DNA of 64,000 nucleotides from Endozoicomonas ascidiicola. GTDB lineage: Bacteria > Pseudomonadota > Gammaproteobacteria > Pseudomonadales > Endozoicomonadaceae. Made by a program: the position numbers and the translations under genes. Below are positions 25,071 through 33,581 of this stretch, piece after piece; the stretch's first letter is position 1; every line of letters begins with the position of its first letter. The stretch spans positions 301,624-365,623 of the forward strand of contig NZ_LUTV01000002.1 in the NCBI RefSeq assembly GCF_001646945.1. The letters run 5' to 3'. The notes below the pieces were generated by a model. The model searched no databases and was not told where the DNA came from. It saw only the letters and a program-made list of their open reading frames with translations.

Positions 25071-25727
25071 TTAACGAAAGTCCATCACTGTCCAGCCCTG
25101 ATCTCTGGCGATACTCTCGAGCTCCGGATCAGGATTGACAGCGATGGGATGATCTACCTGTTTCAATAGCGGCAGATCGTTTTTTGAATCGCTGTAGAAA
25201 TAACTGCCTGCCATAGAATGCTCGGGGTGTTTATCGAGCCACTGTTGCAGGCGAGTCACTTTGCCATCCTGAAAGGTTGGCGTTCCCACGATATTGCCGG
25301 TGTAGCGGTTATCTTTGATTTCCAGATCGATCGCCAGCATCTCGTCAACGTTCAGCTGTCGTACTATTGGTTCGGTGATAAACCGGTTGGTGGCGGTGAT
25401 GATCATAAGAAAGTCGCCTTGTTCCCGGTGCTTCTCGATTTGTGCTTTGCCTTTCGTCAGCATGATCGGGTTGATAACTTGCTCCATAAAGCGGTCATGC
25501 CATATCGCCAGTTCATCAAGGTTCATCTGCGTCAGTGGCTTCAGGCAGAAGGCCAGATATTTATGGATATCCAACTGACCCTGCTGGTATTGCTGGTAGA
25601 AGTAGTTGTTCCCTTCCCGGTAGATCTCTGAATCAACCAGCCCATTGGTGGCAATAAAATCGCCCCACAGTGCGTCGCTGTCGCCGGCGATGAGGGTGTT
25701 ATCAAGGTCAAAAATCGCAAGAGCCAT
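25071..25727 (-). CDS. HAD-IB family phosphatase
   Basis: 218 residues. HAD motif I is FDLDNTLI (D7, D9), motif II is MIITATNRF, and motif IV is YFYSDSKNDLPLL. Subfamily IB, related to SerB. Close relatives in pseudomonads lie beside rppH and ptsP, as here, and are annotated as phosphoserine-phosphatase-like hydrolases of unknown substrate. It is convergent with rlmI and divergent from rppH across 330 bp. Confidence 0.88.
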   Translation of the reverse strand: MALAIFDLDNTLIAGDSDALWGDFIATNGLVDSEIYREGNNYFYQQYQQGQLDIHKYLAFCLKPLTQMNLDELAIWHDRFMEQVINPIMLTKGKAQIEKHREQGDFLMIITATNRFITEPIVRQLNVDEMLAIDLEIKDNRYTGNIVGTPTFQDGKVTRLQQWLDKHPEHSMAGSYFYSDSKNDLPLLKQVDHPIAVNPDPELESIARDQGWTVMDFR

Positions 25728-26057
25728 GGGGAATCCTTAAAAGCAGGTTCTTATTTTGCTGGTATTTTCTTTGAGAGTGCGCCGATGCGCCAGCAGTTCT
25801 TGCGTTAAAATAGAGAATCAAGGGATTACAGCTGCCAGGGAATATTCCCAAAGTTCTTGAAATGCCTGTTTGCTGAGAACTGGCAGTTTGTGAAACAATG
25901 CGTGATAAGAAATAATTTAAGTGGTTGCCGAATAGTGGTTGTGTTTATTCCTTTTCATAGGCACGTTTTATGCGACGATCCCTTGCTGGATGCTCGTAGG
26001 TTGTAATGAACTGAAATAAGTTGCACTGCATCGAGGTGACCCAAAGGTAACCAAAAC
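25728..26057. promoter_or_regulatory. Intergenic region upstream of rppH with nested palindrome
   Basis: No gene. It contains a perfect 12-bp palindrome GGGAATATTCCC (25838-25849) inside a larger imperfect inverted repeat, CTGCCAG (25832-25838) with CTGGCAG (25880-25886) and inner GTTCT/AGAAC arms. This lies between divergent genes, so it may be an operator; no known regulator motif was recognised. Confidence 0.4.
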
Positions 26058-26552
26058 GTGATTGATAATGATGGATTCAGGCCCAATGTGGGCATTATCC
26101 TCGCAAATCATCACGGTCAGGTATTGTGGGCACGGCGAATCAGACAGGATTCCTGGCAGTTTCCCCAGGGCGGTATTAACGACGGGGAATCACCGGAAGA
26201 TGCAATGTACAGAGAACTATTCGAAGAGATTGGTCTCTGTCCCGGGGATGTGGAAATCCTGGGTTGCACCCGTGGCTGGTTGCGCTATCGTCTGCCTCGA
26301 CGGCTGGTGCGCAGAGAACAGAAGCCTCTGTGTATCGGGCAAAAACAGAAGTGGTTTTTGCTGCAGCTGGTAAGCAATGAAGACCGTATCCGGGTTGACC
26401 ATACCAGGTCACCGGAGTTTGATGGTTGGCGCTGGGTCAGCTATTGGTATCCCCTTGGTCAGGTGGTGTCGTTTAAGCGGGAAGTGTATCGCCGGGCTTT
26501 AAAGGAGCTGGTGCCAAGGATTGCAAAGCTACAGGCCAGTGACGATGGCTAA
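26058..26552 (+). CDS. rppH: RNA pyrophosphohydrolase
   Basis: 164 residues from GTG 26058, with AAAGG upstream; the family N-terminus [15 protein letters not shown] starts exactly there. The Nudix box (residues 38-60, [13 protein letters not shown] then RELFEEIG) is intact. RppH removes pyrophosphate from mRNA 5' ends and so triggers RNase E decay. The C-terminal block [23 protein letters not shown] is typical. It lies 49 bp upstream of ptsP, the conserved order in pseudomonads and relatives. Confidence 0.96.
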   Translation: MIDNDGFRPNVGIILANHHGQVLWARRIRQDSWQFPQGGINDGESPEDAMYRELFEEIGLCPGDVEILGCTRGWLRYRLPRRLVRREQKPLCIGQKQKWFLLQLVSNEDRIRVDHTRSPEFDGWRWVSYWYPLGQVVSFKREVYRRALKELVPRIAKLQASDDG

Positions 26553-26601
26553 GCTTTTAAAAAACGAGTAATTCTAACTTAAAACAGGGTCTTTAACTGA
26601 C

Positions 26602-28914
26602 ATGCTGAATACCCTGCGCAATATTGTTCAGGAAGTCAGCGCCGCCTCCGATCTCCAGATGGCTCTGGAGATCATCGTGCAGCGGGTGCGTGGCGCCATG
26701 GAAACTGAAGTTTGCTCGGTTTATCTCTTCGATCCTGAAAATTCCACCTACACGCTAATGGCTTCAGAAGGTTTAAACCCTGAAGCGGTTGGTCAGGTGA
26801 CCCTTGCCCATTCCGAAGGTCTTGTAGGGCAAGTGGGGCTGCGTGAAGAGCCCATGAACCTTGAAGACGCGGCATCCCACCCCAAATTTCATTACGTCCA
26901 GGCAACCGGTGAAGAACGTCTTACGTCTTTTCTTGGGGTTCCCATCATTCATAACCGTAACCCGCTAGGGGTTATGGTGGTTCAGCAGGTTGAACAGCGT
27001 CGTTTCGATGAGCACGAAGAGGCGTTTCTGGTCACCATGTCTGCCCAATTGGCCGGTGTCATTGCCCATGCACAGGCAACCGGTTCCATCACGATGGTGA
27101 CCTCCACCCTCACAACGACTTCTGCGCCGGCGAAGAAAAAGAAAATCGCGCGTTTTAAAGGCAGTGCTGGTTCAACGGGTGTCGCCATTGGCCATGTGGT
27201 TGTGGTTTCTCCGCCAGCGGATTTGAGCTCAGTGCCTGATCGCACCTGGAAAGATCTTGATCAGGAGTTAACGCTTCTTGGTGATGCACTGATTGCCGTT
27301 CGTGCAGAAATGGAAGATACCGCTACGCGGTTGGCCAGTCGTTTACCTGAAGAAGAGCGTGCTCTTTTTGATGTGTATCAGCGCATGCTGGATGATCGTG
27401 CTCTTGGTCAGGAGATTCGTGATCGCATTCGTGCCGGCGCCTGGGCTCAGGGTGCTCTGCGTCAGGTAATTGAAGAGCACGTCCGTAATTTTGAGATGAT
27501 GGATGATCATTATCTTCGGGAACGTGCTGCGGATGTGCGGGATCTGGGGCGGCGAGTGCTTGCTTACCTTCAGCAGGGTGAGCATGCTCGGGTTGAATAT
27601 CCGGAAAATACGATTCTGATCAGTGAAGAGCTGTCACCGGTCATGCTGGGCGAAGTGCCTCAGGATTCTCTGGCGGGTCTGGTTTCTATCCGGGGTTCTG
27701 GTAATTCCCACGTTGCGATTCTTGCCCGCGCTTTGGGCGTGCCCACGGTGATGGGCGTCGTTGATCTTCCTTTTCATAAGTTGTCCGGTAAGAAGATGAT
27801 TGTCGATGGCAATCTTGGGCTGGTGTATTCAACGCCAGCGCAGGAGCTTCTCGACTATTATGTTGAAGTGGTTGAAGAAGAAAATCAGTTCAGCAAAGGG
27901 CTCGAAGCCATTGCTGATTTGCCCTGTGAAACTGTGGATAAACATCGCATTTCACTCTGGGTGAACACCGGCTTGATGACGGATACTATTCGTTCATTAG
28001 ATCGAGGTGCCGAGGGCGTTGGGCTATACCGGACAGAAGTGCCCTTCATGGTTCGGGATCGTTTTCCCAGTGAATCTGAACAGGAAAAAATTTACCGTTA
28101 CCAGTTAGAGTCGTTTCACCCGCGCCCTGTCACGATGCGAACGCTGGATATTGGCGGTGATAAATCCCTCAGCTACTTCCCTATTAAAGAAGACAATCCA
28201 TTTCTGGGTTGGCGTGGTATTCGGGTTACTTTGGATCATCCGGAGATTTTTCTGGTACAAGTGCGCGCCATGCTGAAAGCCAGTTTGGGTTTGGATAATC
28301 TGCGCATTATGCTGCCGATGATTTCCAGTGTTTTTGAAGTGGAAGAAGCCCAACATCTAATTCATCGCGCTTATGAAGAAGTTCTGGCAGAAGGCTGGTC
28401 TGTTAAAATGCCGCCGGTTGGTGTGATGATCGAAGTACCTGCCGCCGTTTATATTGTGAAAGATCTGGCGCTTCGGGTGGATTTTCTGTCTATAGGCTCC
28501 AACGATCTCACGCAATATTTGCTGGCTGTGGATCGAAACAACCCCAGAGTTTCTGACCTATATCATTCATTCCATCCCGCCGTATTAAAAGCGCTGCAAT
28601 CGGTGGTCAATGATGCTCATGAGGCGGGCAAAACCGTCAGCATTTGTGGTGAAATGGCTGGCGATCCGGCGGCTGCTGTTCTGCTGGTGGCTATGGGGTT
28701 TGATATGCTTTCCATGAGTGCTGTGAACCTGCTGAAAGTGAAGTGGGTGCTGCGGAAAATCAGCATGGAGCGGGCTCAGGAAATCTTTGCCGAATTGCTC
28801 CAACAGGATAATGCAGAGTTGATTCGAAGCTCTCTGGAACTGGCTCTCTGCAAAGAAGGCGTTGGTAAAGTATTGGGTATCAAAAGCCGTCGCTTTTCGG
28901 AAAAGCCCGCCTGA
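26602..28914 (+). CDS. ptsP: PEP-protein phosphotransferase PtsP (enzyme I-Ntr)
   Basis: 770 residues. A GAF sensor domain (about 1-160; SVYLFDPENSTYTLMAS, EGLVGQVG) is followed by the enzyme I module: the phosphohistidine loop RGSGNSHVAILA with H370, and the PEP-binding barrel with GVGLYRTEVPFM, TLDIGGDKS, the metal-binding MIEVPAAV and SIGSNDLTQYLLAVDRNN, and the C-terminal ICGEMAGDP with its catalytic cysteine. It phosphorylates NPr in the nitrogen PTS branch in response to glutamine and alpha-ketoglutarate. A second enzyme I domain occurs at 56859-59408 for sugar uptake. Confidence 0.95.
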   Translation: MLNTLRNIVQEVSAASDLQMALEIIVQRVRGAMETEVCSVYLFDPENSTYTLMASEGLNPEAVGQVTLAHSEGLVGQVGLREEPMNLEDAASHPKFHYVQATGEERLTSFLGVPIIHNRNPLGVMVVQQVEQRRFDEHEEAFLVTMSAQLAGVIAHAQATGSITMVTSTLTTTSAPAKKKKIARFKGSAGSTGVAIGHVVVVSPPADLSSVPDRTWKDLDQELTLLGDALIAVRAEMEDTATRLASRLPEEERALFDVYQRMLDDRALGQEIRDRIRAGAWAQGALRQVIEEHVRNFEMMDDHYLRERAADVRDLGRRVLAYLQQGEHARVEYPENTILISEELSPVMLGEVPQDSLAGLVSIRGSGNSHVAILARALGVPTVMGVVDLPFHKLSGKKMIVDGNLGLVYSTPAQELLDYYVEVVEEENQFSKGLEAIADLPCETVDKHRISLWVNTGLMTDTIRSLDRGAEGVGLYRTEVPFMVRDRFPSESEQEKIYRYQLESFHPRPVTMRTLDIGGDKSLSYFPIKEDNPFLGWRGIRVTLDHPEIFLVQVRAMLKASLGLDNLRIMLPMISSVFEVEEAQHLIHRAYEEVLAEGWSVKMPPVGVMIEVPAAVYIVKDLALRVDFLSIGSNDLTQYLLAVDRNNPRVSDLYHSFHPAVLKALQSVVNDAHEAGKTVSICGEMAGDPAAAVLLVAMGFDMLSMSAVNLLKVKWVLRKISMERAQEIFAELLQQDNAELIRSSLELALCKEGVGKVLGIKSRRFSEKPA

Positions 28915-28916
28915 CG

Positions 28917-29387
28917 CTACTTGACGGGTATGCCCTGCAATTTCAGCACCACCGGGTTTGACGCCTGTTGCTGCATCTTGAATTTATAAGACACTTCCAC
29001 TCTTTTAATTGGGCTTTGCTGAGCGTTGACCAGAGGAATCATTTGAGAGTACTCATAACCGGAACTCTCTGTGGTACTGGCTTTTAAGGTTTTCTGCAGG
29101 CCAAAGTGAAAAACATCACCATTCACCAGATACACTCTGGCTTGATGCAAAATGATGCTCCCTTGTGAAATATGAAATCGCAGCTTGGCAAAGCTTTTGT
29201 CACTGTTGGGCACGATGGTTAGAGAGCTCTCACTGAACCGTGCAGGCGCAGAGCCTAATTCAATCCATTGATGAGCCTGCGAAGGAACAATGGCGAAGAC
29301 GGTAAAAGGTAATGTTATCAACAACGGCAGTAAAAGACGGATAGGACGGATAGGACGGATAGGACGGATAGATTGTGCAGCCATCAT
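28917..29387 (-). CDS. Predicted secreted protein with a repeat-built N-terminus
   Basis: 156 residues. The N-terminus MMAAQSIRPIRPIRPIR comes from a 9-bp tandem repeat; then a hydrophobic core (LLLPLLITLPFTVFAIV) ends at SQA-HQW, a good signal peptidase I site. The mature part is a small beta-rich domain (KLRFHISQGSIILHQARVYLVNGDVFHFG, RVEVSYKF, VLKLQGIPV) that may be related to the DUF2541 periplasmic family; this is a weak impression. It is convergent with ptsP, with 2 bp between stops. Confidence 0.6.
   Translation of the reverse strand: MMAAQSIRPIRPIRPIRLLLPLLITLPFTVFAIVPSQAHQWIELGSAPARFSESSLTIVPNSDKSFAKLRFHISQGSIILHQARVYLVNGDVFHFGLQKTLKASTTESSGYEYSQMIPLVNAQQSPIKRVEVSYKFKMQQQASNPVVLKLQGIPVK
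29336..29371. repeat. Four copies of a 9-bp tandem repeat within a signal peptide
   Basis: The unit GACGGATAG is repeated four times without error. It lies in the coding sequence of the secreted protein and encodes the Ile-Arg-Pro run at the positive end of the signal peptide. A 9-bp unit changes the length by three residues without a frameshift. Confidence 0.85.
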
Positions 29388-29415
29388 TCAACCTCAGACA
29401 ACTTATCAACAGCCT

Positions 29416-30204
29416 CTAGCTTAGTTCATTTGTTTTCACTGTGTTGATACGAAAGTTTTGCCTTTCACCCACTACGCCTTTAGGTAGATAGTTTTGTTCC
29501 GTCCATTGAAGAATGCCTTCGTCATTCAGAACTAAAACGCTGGTATTGCGGGTTCCATAATTAGGGCTGGCAATGAAGCAACTGGATAACAGTTTCTCCA
29601 ACTCTTTGCCAACACCGGTGTCTGGAAGTTGCTCGATCGATGGCTGAGTGCTGTCGTGCATCAGCTCGACTAATTGGTTACTGTCAATGGATGCCGTTTG
29701 AGAGATAGCATGGGAAAAATCGTCCTTTGCCTTGATCAATTTGGGCCAGGGCGTATCCAGCAGGTGATTGGTAAGACCATAGATACCTGCTGGAAGAGGT
29801 GCTATATCTATATCACCAGCGCGATTACTGAAATAGTAAATGCCGGTGTTATCCATCACCAGTAGATTAAACCCTGACCACTGGTTTGCTTGCTGTTTAA
29901 TGCCGTGCAGATAGTCGTGAGCACTTTGAGAGCCTGTCACAAAGTTATTCACAAGCTCACCCCGTGATCGCGCTGTTGTTACAGATGGCATTTCACGATA
30001 GTTGGTCACAGCCGCAAAGCGGCTATTTTCATTGATGGCCAGCCAGCTGCCGCCGGCTTCAAGGTCGCGTCCGCCAAAGACATCGGGGTGGTCATCCCAA
30101 TACTGGACGCTGTCAGTCGGGCGCTGATAAAACTCATCACGATTAGCGGCAAGAATCAGTGGCGTAGCAGTGTCGGGTTGCCAGGAAAAAACAATGAGGC
30201 ACAT
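29416..30204 (-). CDS. TANGO2/NRDE family protein
   Basis: 262 residues when started at the ATG at 30204. It begins MCLIVFSW with the family Cys-2 and the signature LAANRDEFYQRPT, then FGGRDLEAGGSWLAI and FAAVTNYRE, all typical of the NRDE/TANGO2 family (PF05742). The N-terminal Cys-2 suggests an Ntn-hydrolase-like fold. TANGO2 homologues have been linked to heme or acyl-CoA handling. It is divergent from a nitrilase-family gene, with only 75 bp between the starts. Confidence 0.88.
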   Translation of the reverse strand: MCLIVFSWQPDTATPLILAANRDEFYQRPTDSVQYWDDHPDVFGGRDLEAGGSWLAINENSRFAAVTNYREMPSVTTARSRGELVNNFVTGSQSAHDYLHGIKQQANQWSGFNLLVMDNTGIYYFSNRAGDIDIAPLPAGIYGLTNHLLDTPWPKLIKAKDDFSHAISQTASIDSNQLVELMHDSTQPSIEQLPDTGVGKELEKLLSSCFIASPNYGTRNTSVLVLNDEGILQWTEQNYLPKGVVGERQNFRINTVKTNELS

Positions 30205-30279
30205 GTCGTTCTTATTGGTAGTGAAAGGTACTCTCAAGAAAGTACCATTCAATCCACCGTCAGGCATAGGAAAATAACA

Positions 30280-31095
30280 ATGAATCGTCTTGTATCCGCT
30301 GTGGTGCAGTTGAATTCAGGTGCGGACTTTGAGTCCAATCTGAGCATTATTGATGATGCGTTAAACGGTTATGTGCCGAATACGCTGGATATTGTCCTGC
30401 TGCCGGAGTGTTTTGCCATGCTGGGTAGCTCTCAGGTTGCGTTCTCAGCACATTCTGATGAGGTAATGACATGGATGTCGCAGACAGCCAAACGGCTTGG
30501 GTGCTGGTTGGCTGGCGGCTCGTTGCCAGTATCCGTTCATGGCAGTGACAAGAGTTATGCTTCCTGTCGTGTATACAGCCCGGAAGGAAAAGAAGTAGCA
30601 GTGTATAACAAGATGCATCTGTTCGATGTCGACGTATCGGATAATAAAGGAAGGTATCGGGAGTCTGATGATTTTGAACCGGGTAAAGAGCCTGTTTTGG
30701 TGGATATAAGGAAAGCCAGGATTGGCCTGTCTATTTGTTATGACCTGCGATTTCCAGAGTTATATCGTTATCTGGTTAATCAGGGTGCATCCATCCTCAC
30801 GGTGCCTTCTGCGTTTACCAAAGTGACCGGTAAAGCCCACTGGGAAGCTCTATTAAGAGCCAGAGCCATTGAAAATCAATGTTATGTGTTGGCAGCTAAC
30901 CAGGCTGGCACGCACCCGGATGGCCGGCAAACTTATGGTCGCAGTATGATTATTTCGCCTTGGGGAGAGATATTGGCAGAAGCACCGGAAGAAGGTGTCG
31001 CCGTAATAACAGCTGAGTTGGATTTAGAAAGGCTGGCTGAGATCAGGCAACAGATGCCGTGTCTCAGCCATCAGCAATTCAATATTACTCGGTAG
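30280..31095 (+). CDS. Carbon-nitrogen hydrolase (Nit/omega-amidase type)
   Basis: 271 residues from ATG 30280, with AGGA upstream. The nitrilase-superfamily triad is clear: E43 (LLPECFAML), K111 (YNKMHLFD) and C153 (SICYDLRFPELYR). The FDVDVSD stretch after the lysine resembles Nit1/Nit2-type enzymes, which act as omega-amidases or deaminated-glutathione amidases. It acts in the cytoplasm. Its last 11 bases overlap the 3' end of ppk on the other strand. Confidence 0.88.
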   Translation: MNRLVSAVVQLNSGADFESNLSIIDDALNGYVPNTLDIVLLPECFAMLGSSQVAFSAHSDEVMTWMSQTAKRLGCWLAGGSLPVSVHGSDKSYASCRVYSPEGKEVAVYNKMHLFDVDVSDNKGRYRESDDFEPGKEPVLVDIRKARIGLSICYDLRFPELYRYLVNQGASILTVPSAFTKVTGKAHWEALLRARAIENQCYVLAANQAGTHPDGRQTYGRSMIISPWGEILAEAPEEGVAVITAELDLERLAEIRQQMPCLSHQQFNITR

Positions 31096-33283
31096 CGGCA
31101 GGTTTGTTGGCGATGATAGCGAGCGTTTCCATTAAACGCTCCTGGGCATTCCGACGACGCTGGTTGCGTACCGGTCTGTTCTTTTCATACTCGCCATCAC
31201 TTTGTAATTGCCAGCTCCGGGTGTTGTCGGTGAGATAATAATCCAGCTCTTTTTTCACCCGTGCCGCCAGTTTTGGATCTTCAACCGGGAAGCAGGTTTC
31301 AATCCGCATATCCAGATTACGGATCATGGCGTCAGCACTGGAGCAATAAACCAACGCATCGTCTTCACCATTTTCAAAGTAGTAGATGCGGGTGTGCTCA
31401 AGGAACCGCCCGACAATGGATCTGACACGAATATTATCCGACAGCCCTTCAATGCCGGGCCGTAGACAACAAATACCGCGCACGATCATATCGACCTCAA
31501 CCCCCGCCTGAGAGGCTTTGTAGAGGGCTCGGATAATATTGGATTCCGTCAGCGAATTGATTTTGATGATGATACGAGCCGCTTTGCCTTCTTTCGCTCT
31601 ATTGGTTTCCTGATTGATCAGATCGATCAGGTTCTTCTTCAAGGTAAATGGCGCATGGAACAGCTTGCGAACACGAACCGCACGGCCCATTCCCGTCAAC
31701 TGGTGGAAGATTTTATGGACGTCGTTGGTCAGAATCTTGTCACAGGTGAGCAAGCTGTAATCGGTGTAAAGTCGAGCATTACCGGCGTGATAGTTTCCGG
31801 TGCCAAGGTGGGCGTAACGTTGTATCTGTCGTCCTTCCCGGCGAACAATCAACATCATTTTAGCGTGGGTTTTATAACCAACCACACCATACACGACAAC
31901 GGCGCCTGCTTCCTGTAAACGACGGGCCAGCGCCAGGTTTTCTTCTTCGTCAAAGCGGGCACGGATTTCTACGACAACTGTCACTTCCTTACCCTGGCGG
32001 GCAGCTTCTACGAGAGCATCCACCATTTCGGAATGTGCGCCGGTACGATACAGCGTCTGGCGAATAGCCAATACATCCGGATCTTTGGCGGCTTGACGCA
32101 ACATATCCACAACCGGCGTAAACGACTCAAAAGGATGGTGCAGCAGAATATCCTGCTTGCCCACCAGATCCATTACGTTGTTGCCATGTTTGCGTTTGCT
32201 GTGCAGGCCTTTTGGATAACCCGGCGTGAATGGGGGAAACGTCAACTCTGGTTTGTCGTTGGTGTCGCAGATGGAGATCATGCGGGTCAGGTTTACCGGC
32301 CCATTCACTCGATACAGTTCTTCTTCCTTCAGACCAAACTCATCCAGCAGAAAATCCACCAGAGGCTGTGGACAGTTATCCACCACTTCGAGACGTACGG
32401 CTTTACCATAACGTCGGGAAAGCAGCTCACCCTGCAGCGCTTTGGCAAGGTCTTCTACTTCATCTTCCAGATCAAGGTCACTGTTTCGGGTCAGACGAAA
32501 CTGGTAGCAGCCTTTGATATCCATGCCCGGAAACAGATCTGCCGCATGACGATGAATGATGGAAGAGAGGAAAACGTATTCATTCTCGCGACCCTCACAA
32601 ACGTCCGCTGGCATTTTCACAATACGAGGCAATGAGCGTGGGGCCGGGATAATTGCCATACCGGTATTACGGCCAAAGGCATCCTTTCCTTCCAGAGAAA
32701 CAATAAAGCAAAGCAGCTTGTTGGTGAGTCGTGGAAATGGATGAGCAGGATCCAGCCCGATTGGGCTGATAATGGGCATGACTTCGTGATAGAAGAAGCG
32801 TTTGATCCATGCCTGCTGCTTTTCAGAAAGCTCATTCCGGCGCAGAAAGCGGATGCCTTCCTCTCTTAGACTGGGCAGAAGACTTTCATTCAGAATCTGG
32901 TATTGCAGCTCGACATATTCTTTGGCTTTCTTGCTGATTTCTTTGAGAACCTGCTGCGGCCCCATACCGTCCAGACCAACCTGTTCACGGGAGAAGTCCA
33001 CCTGTTGCATCAGTCCGGCAACCCGGATTTCAAAGAACTCATCAATGTTGGAACTGAAAATCAGCAGGAAACGGAATCGCTCCAGCAATGGGTATTCGTC
33101 ATTCAGTGCCTGCTGCAGAACCCGGAAATTGAAGGCCAGGTGGCTGAGTTCGCGGTTAATATAGTAATCAGGGTTCTGATAGTCAGTAACTTTTGGGGCG
33201 AGTGTTTTGGGGGCAACGGGTTCTGTCACTTCCGAAGGCTGGGCCTGGGTGTCCTGAACATCCGATTGTTGGGGATTATCCAT
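31085..33283 (-). CDS. ppk: Polyphosphate kinase 1
   Basis: 732 residues from the ATG at 33283, which has GAGGTCAC upstream. All PPK1 domains are present: the N domain (YINRELSHLAFNFRVLQQA), the head, and the two phospholipase D-like catalytic domains with GYKTHAKMMLIVRREG (autophosphorylated histidine), HLGTGNYHAGNARLYTDYSLLT and RARFDEEENLALARRL. It makes polyphosphate from ATP and supports stress survival. An acidic linker of about 35 residues (QSDVQDTQAQPSEV) precedes the conserved start. No ppx gene adjoins it. Confidence 0.96.
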   Translation of the reverse strand: MDNPQQSDVQDTQAQPSEVTEPVAPKTLAPKVTDYQNPDYYINRELSHLAFNFRVLQQALNDEYPLLERFRFLLIFSSNIDEFFEIRVAGLMQQVDFSREQVGLDGMGPQQVLKEISKKAKEYVELQYQILNESLLPSLREEGIRFLRRNELSEKQQAWIKRFFYHEVMPIISPIGLDPAHPFPRLTNKLLCFIVSLEGKDAFGRNTGMAIIPAPRSLPRIVKMPADVCEGRENEYVFLSSIIHRHAADLFPGMDIKGCYQFRLTRNSDLDLEDEVEDLAKALQGELLSRRYGKAVRLEVVDNCPQPLVDFLLDEFGLKEEELYRVNGPVNLTRMISICDTNDKPELTFPPFTPGYPKGLHSKRKHGNNVMDLVGKQDILLHHPFESFTPVVDMLRQAAKDPDVLAIRQTLYRTGAHSEMVDALVEAARQGKEVTVVVEIRARFDEEENLALARRLQEAGAVVVYGVVGYKTHAKMMLIVRREGRQIQRYAHLGTGNYHAGNARLYTDYSLLTCDKILTNDVHKIFHQLTGMGRAVRVRKLFHAPFTLKKNLIDLINQETNRAKEGKAARIIIKINSLTESNIIRALYKASQAGVEVDMIVRGICCLRPGIEGLSDNIRVRSIVGRFLEHTRIYYFENGEDDALVYCSSADAMIRNLDMRIETCFPVEDPKLAARVKKELDYYLTDNTRSWQLQSDGEYEKNRPVRNQRRRNAQERLMETLAIIANKPAATE

Positions 33284-33581
33284 GTGACCTCTGTGTAACG
33301 AAAAAGCCGTAAACAAGGTGGTAAAGCCGGACTTTCAATGATTAAAATCTGTTCGGCGAACAAACAATAAATCGGAGAAGAAACTTTTGAGCATAAAATC
33401 CTTAGATGACAAAACAAAGGAAACTATGCAGATCGTTATCTATTTTATTCTAACAGATTTCTATTGAGAATATTGCCGTCTTTCAATTCTCGTCCTTTAA
33501 GGCTGATGCTTAACTCGAAACCTGCCGATAGTTGAAATATGTCTGGATATTGAAATCCTGCTGAGTTAATGGAATGGTGGC

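Noticed and set aside
27933..27941. DnaA box inside ptsP (and another at 36054 inside hemB)
   Set aside because: Isolated matches inside conserved coding sequence; not counted as part of the cluster at 19-20 kb.
33284..33581. hrp-box-type promoter upstream of the cyclase gene
   Set aside because: No GGAACC-N15/16-CCAC match seen in the gap, so no injection-system regulon can be claimed from promoter sequence.
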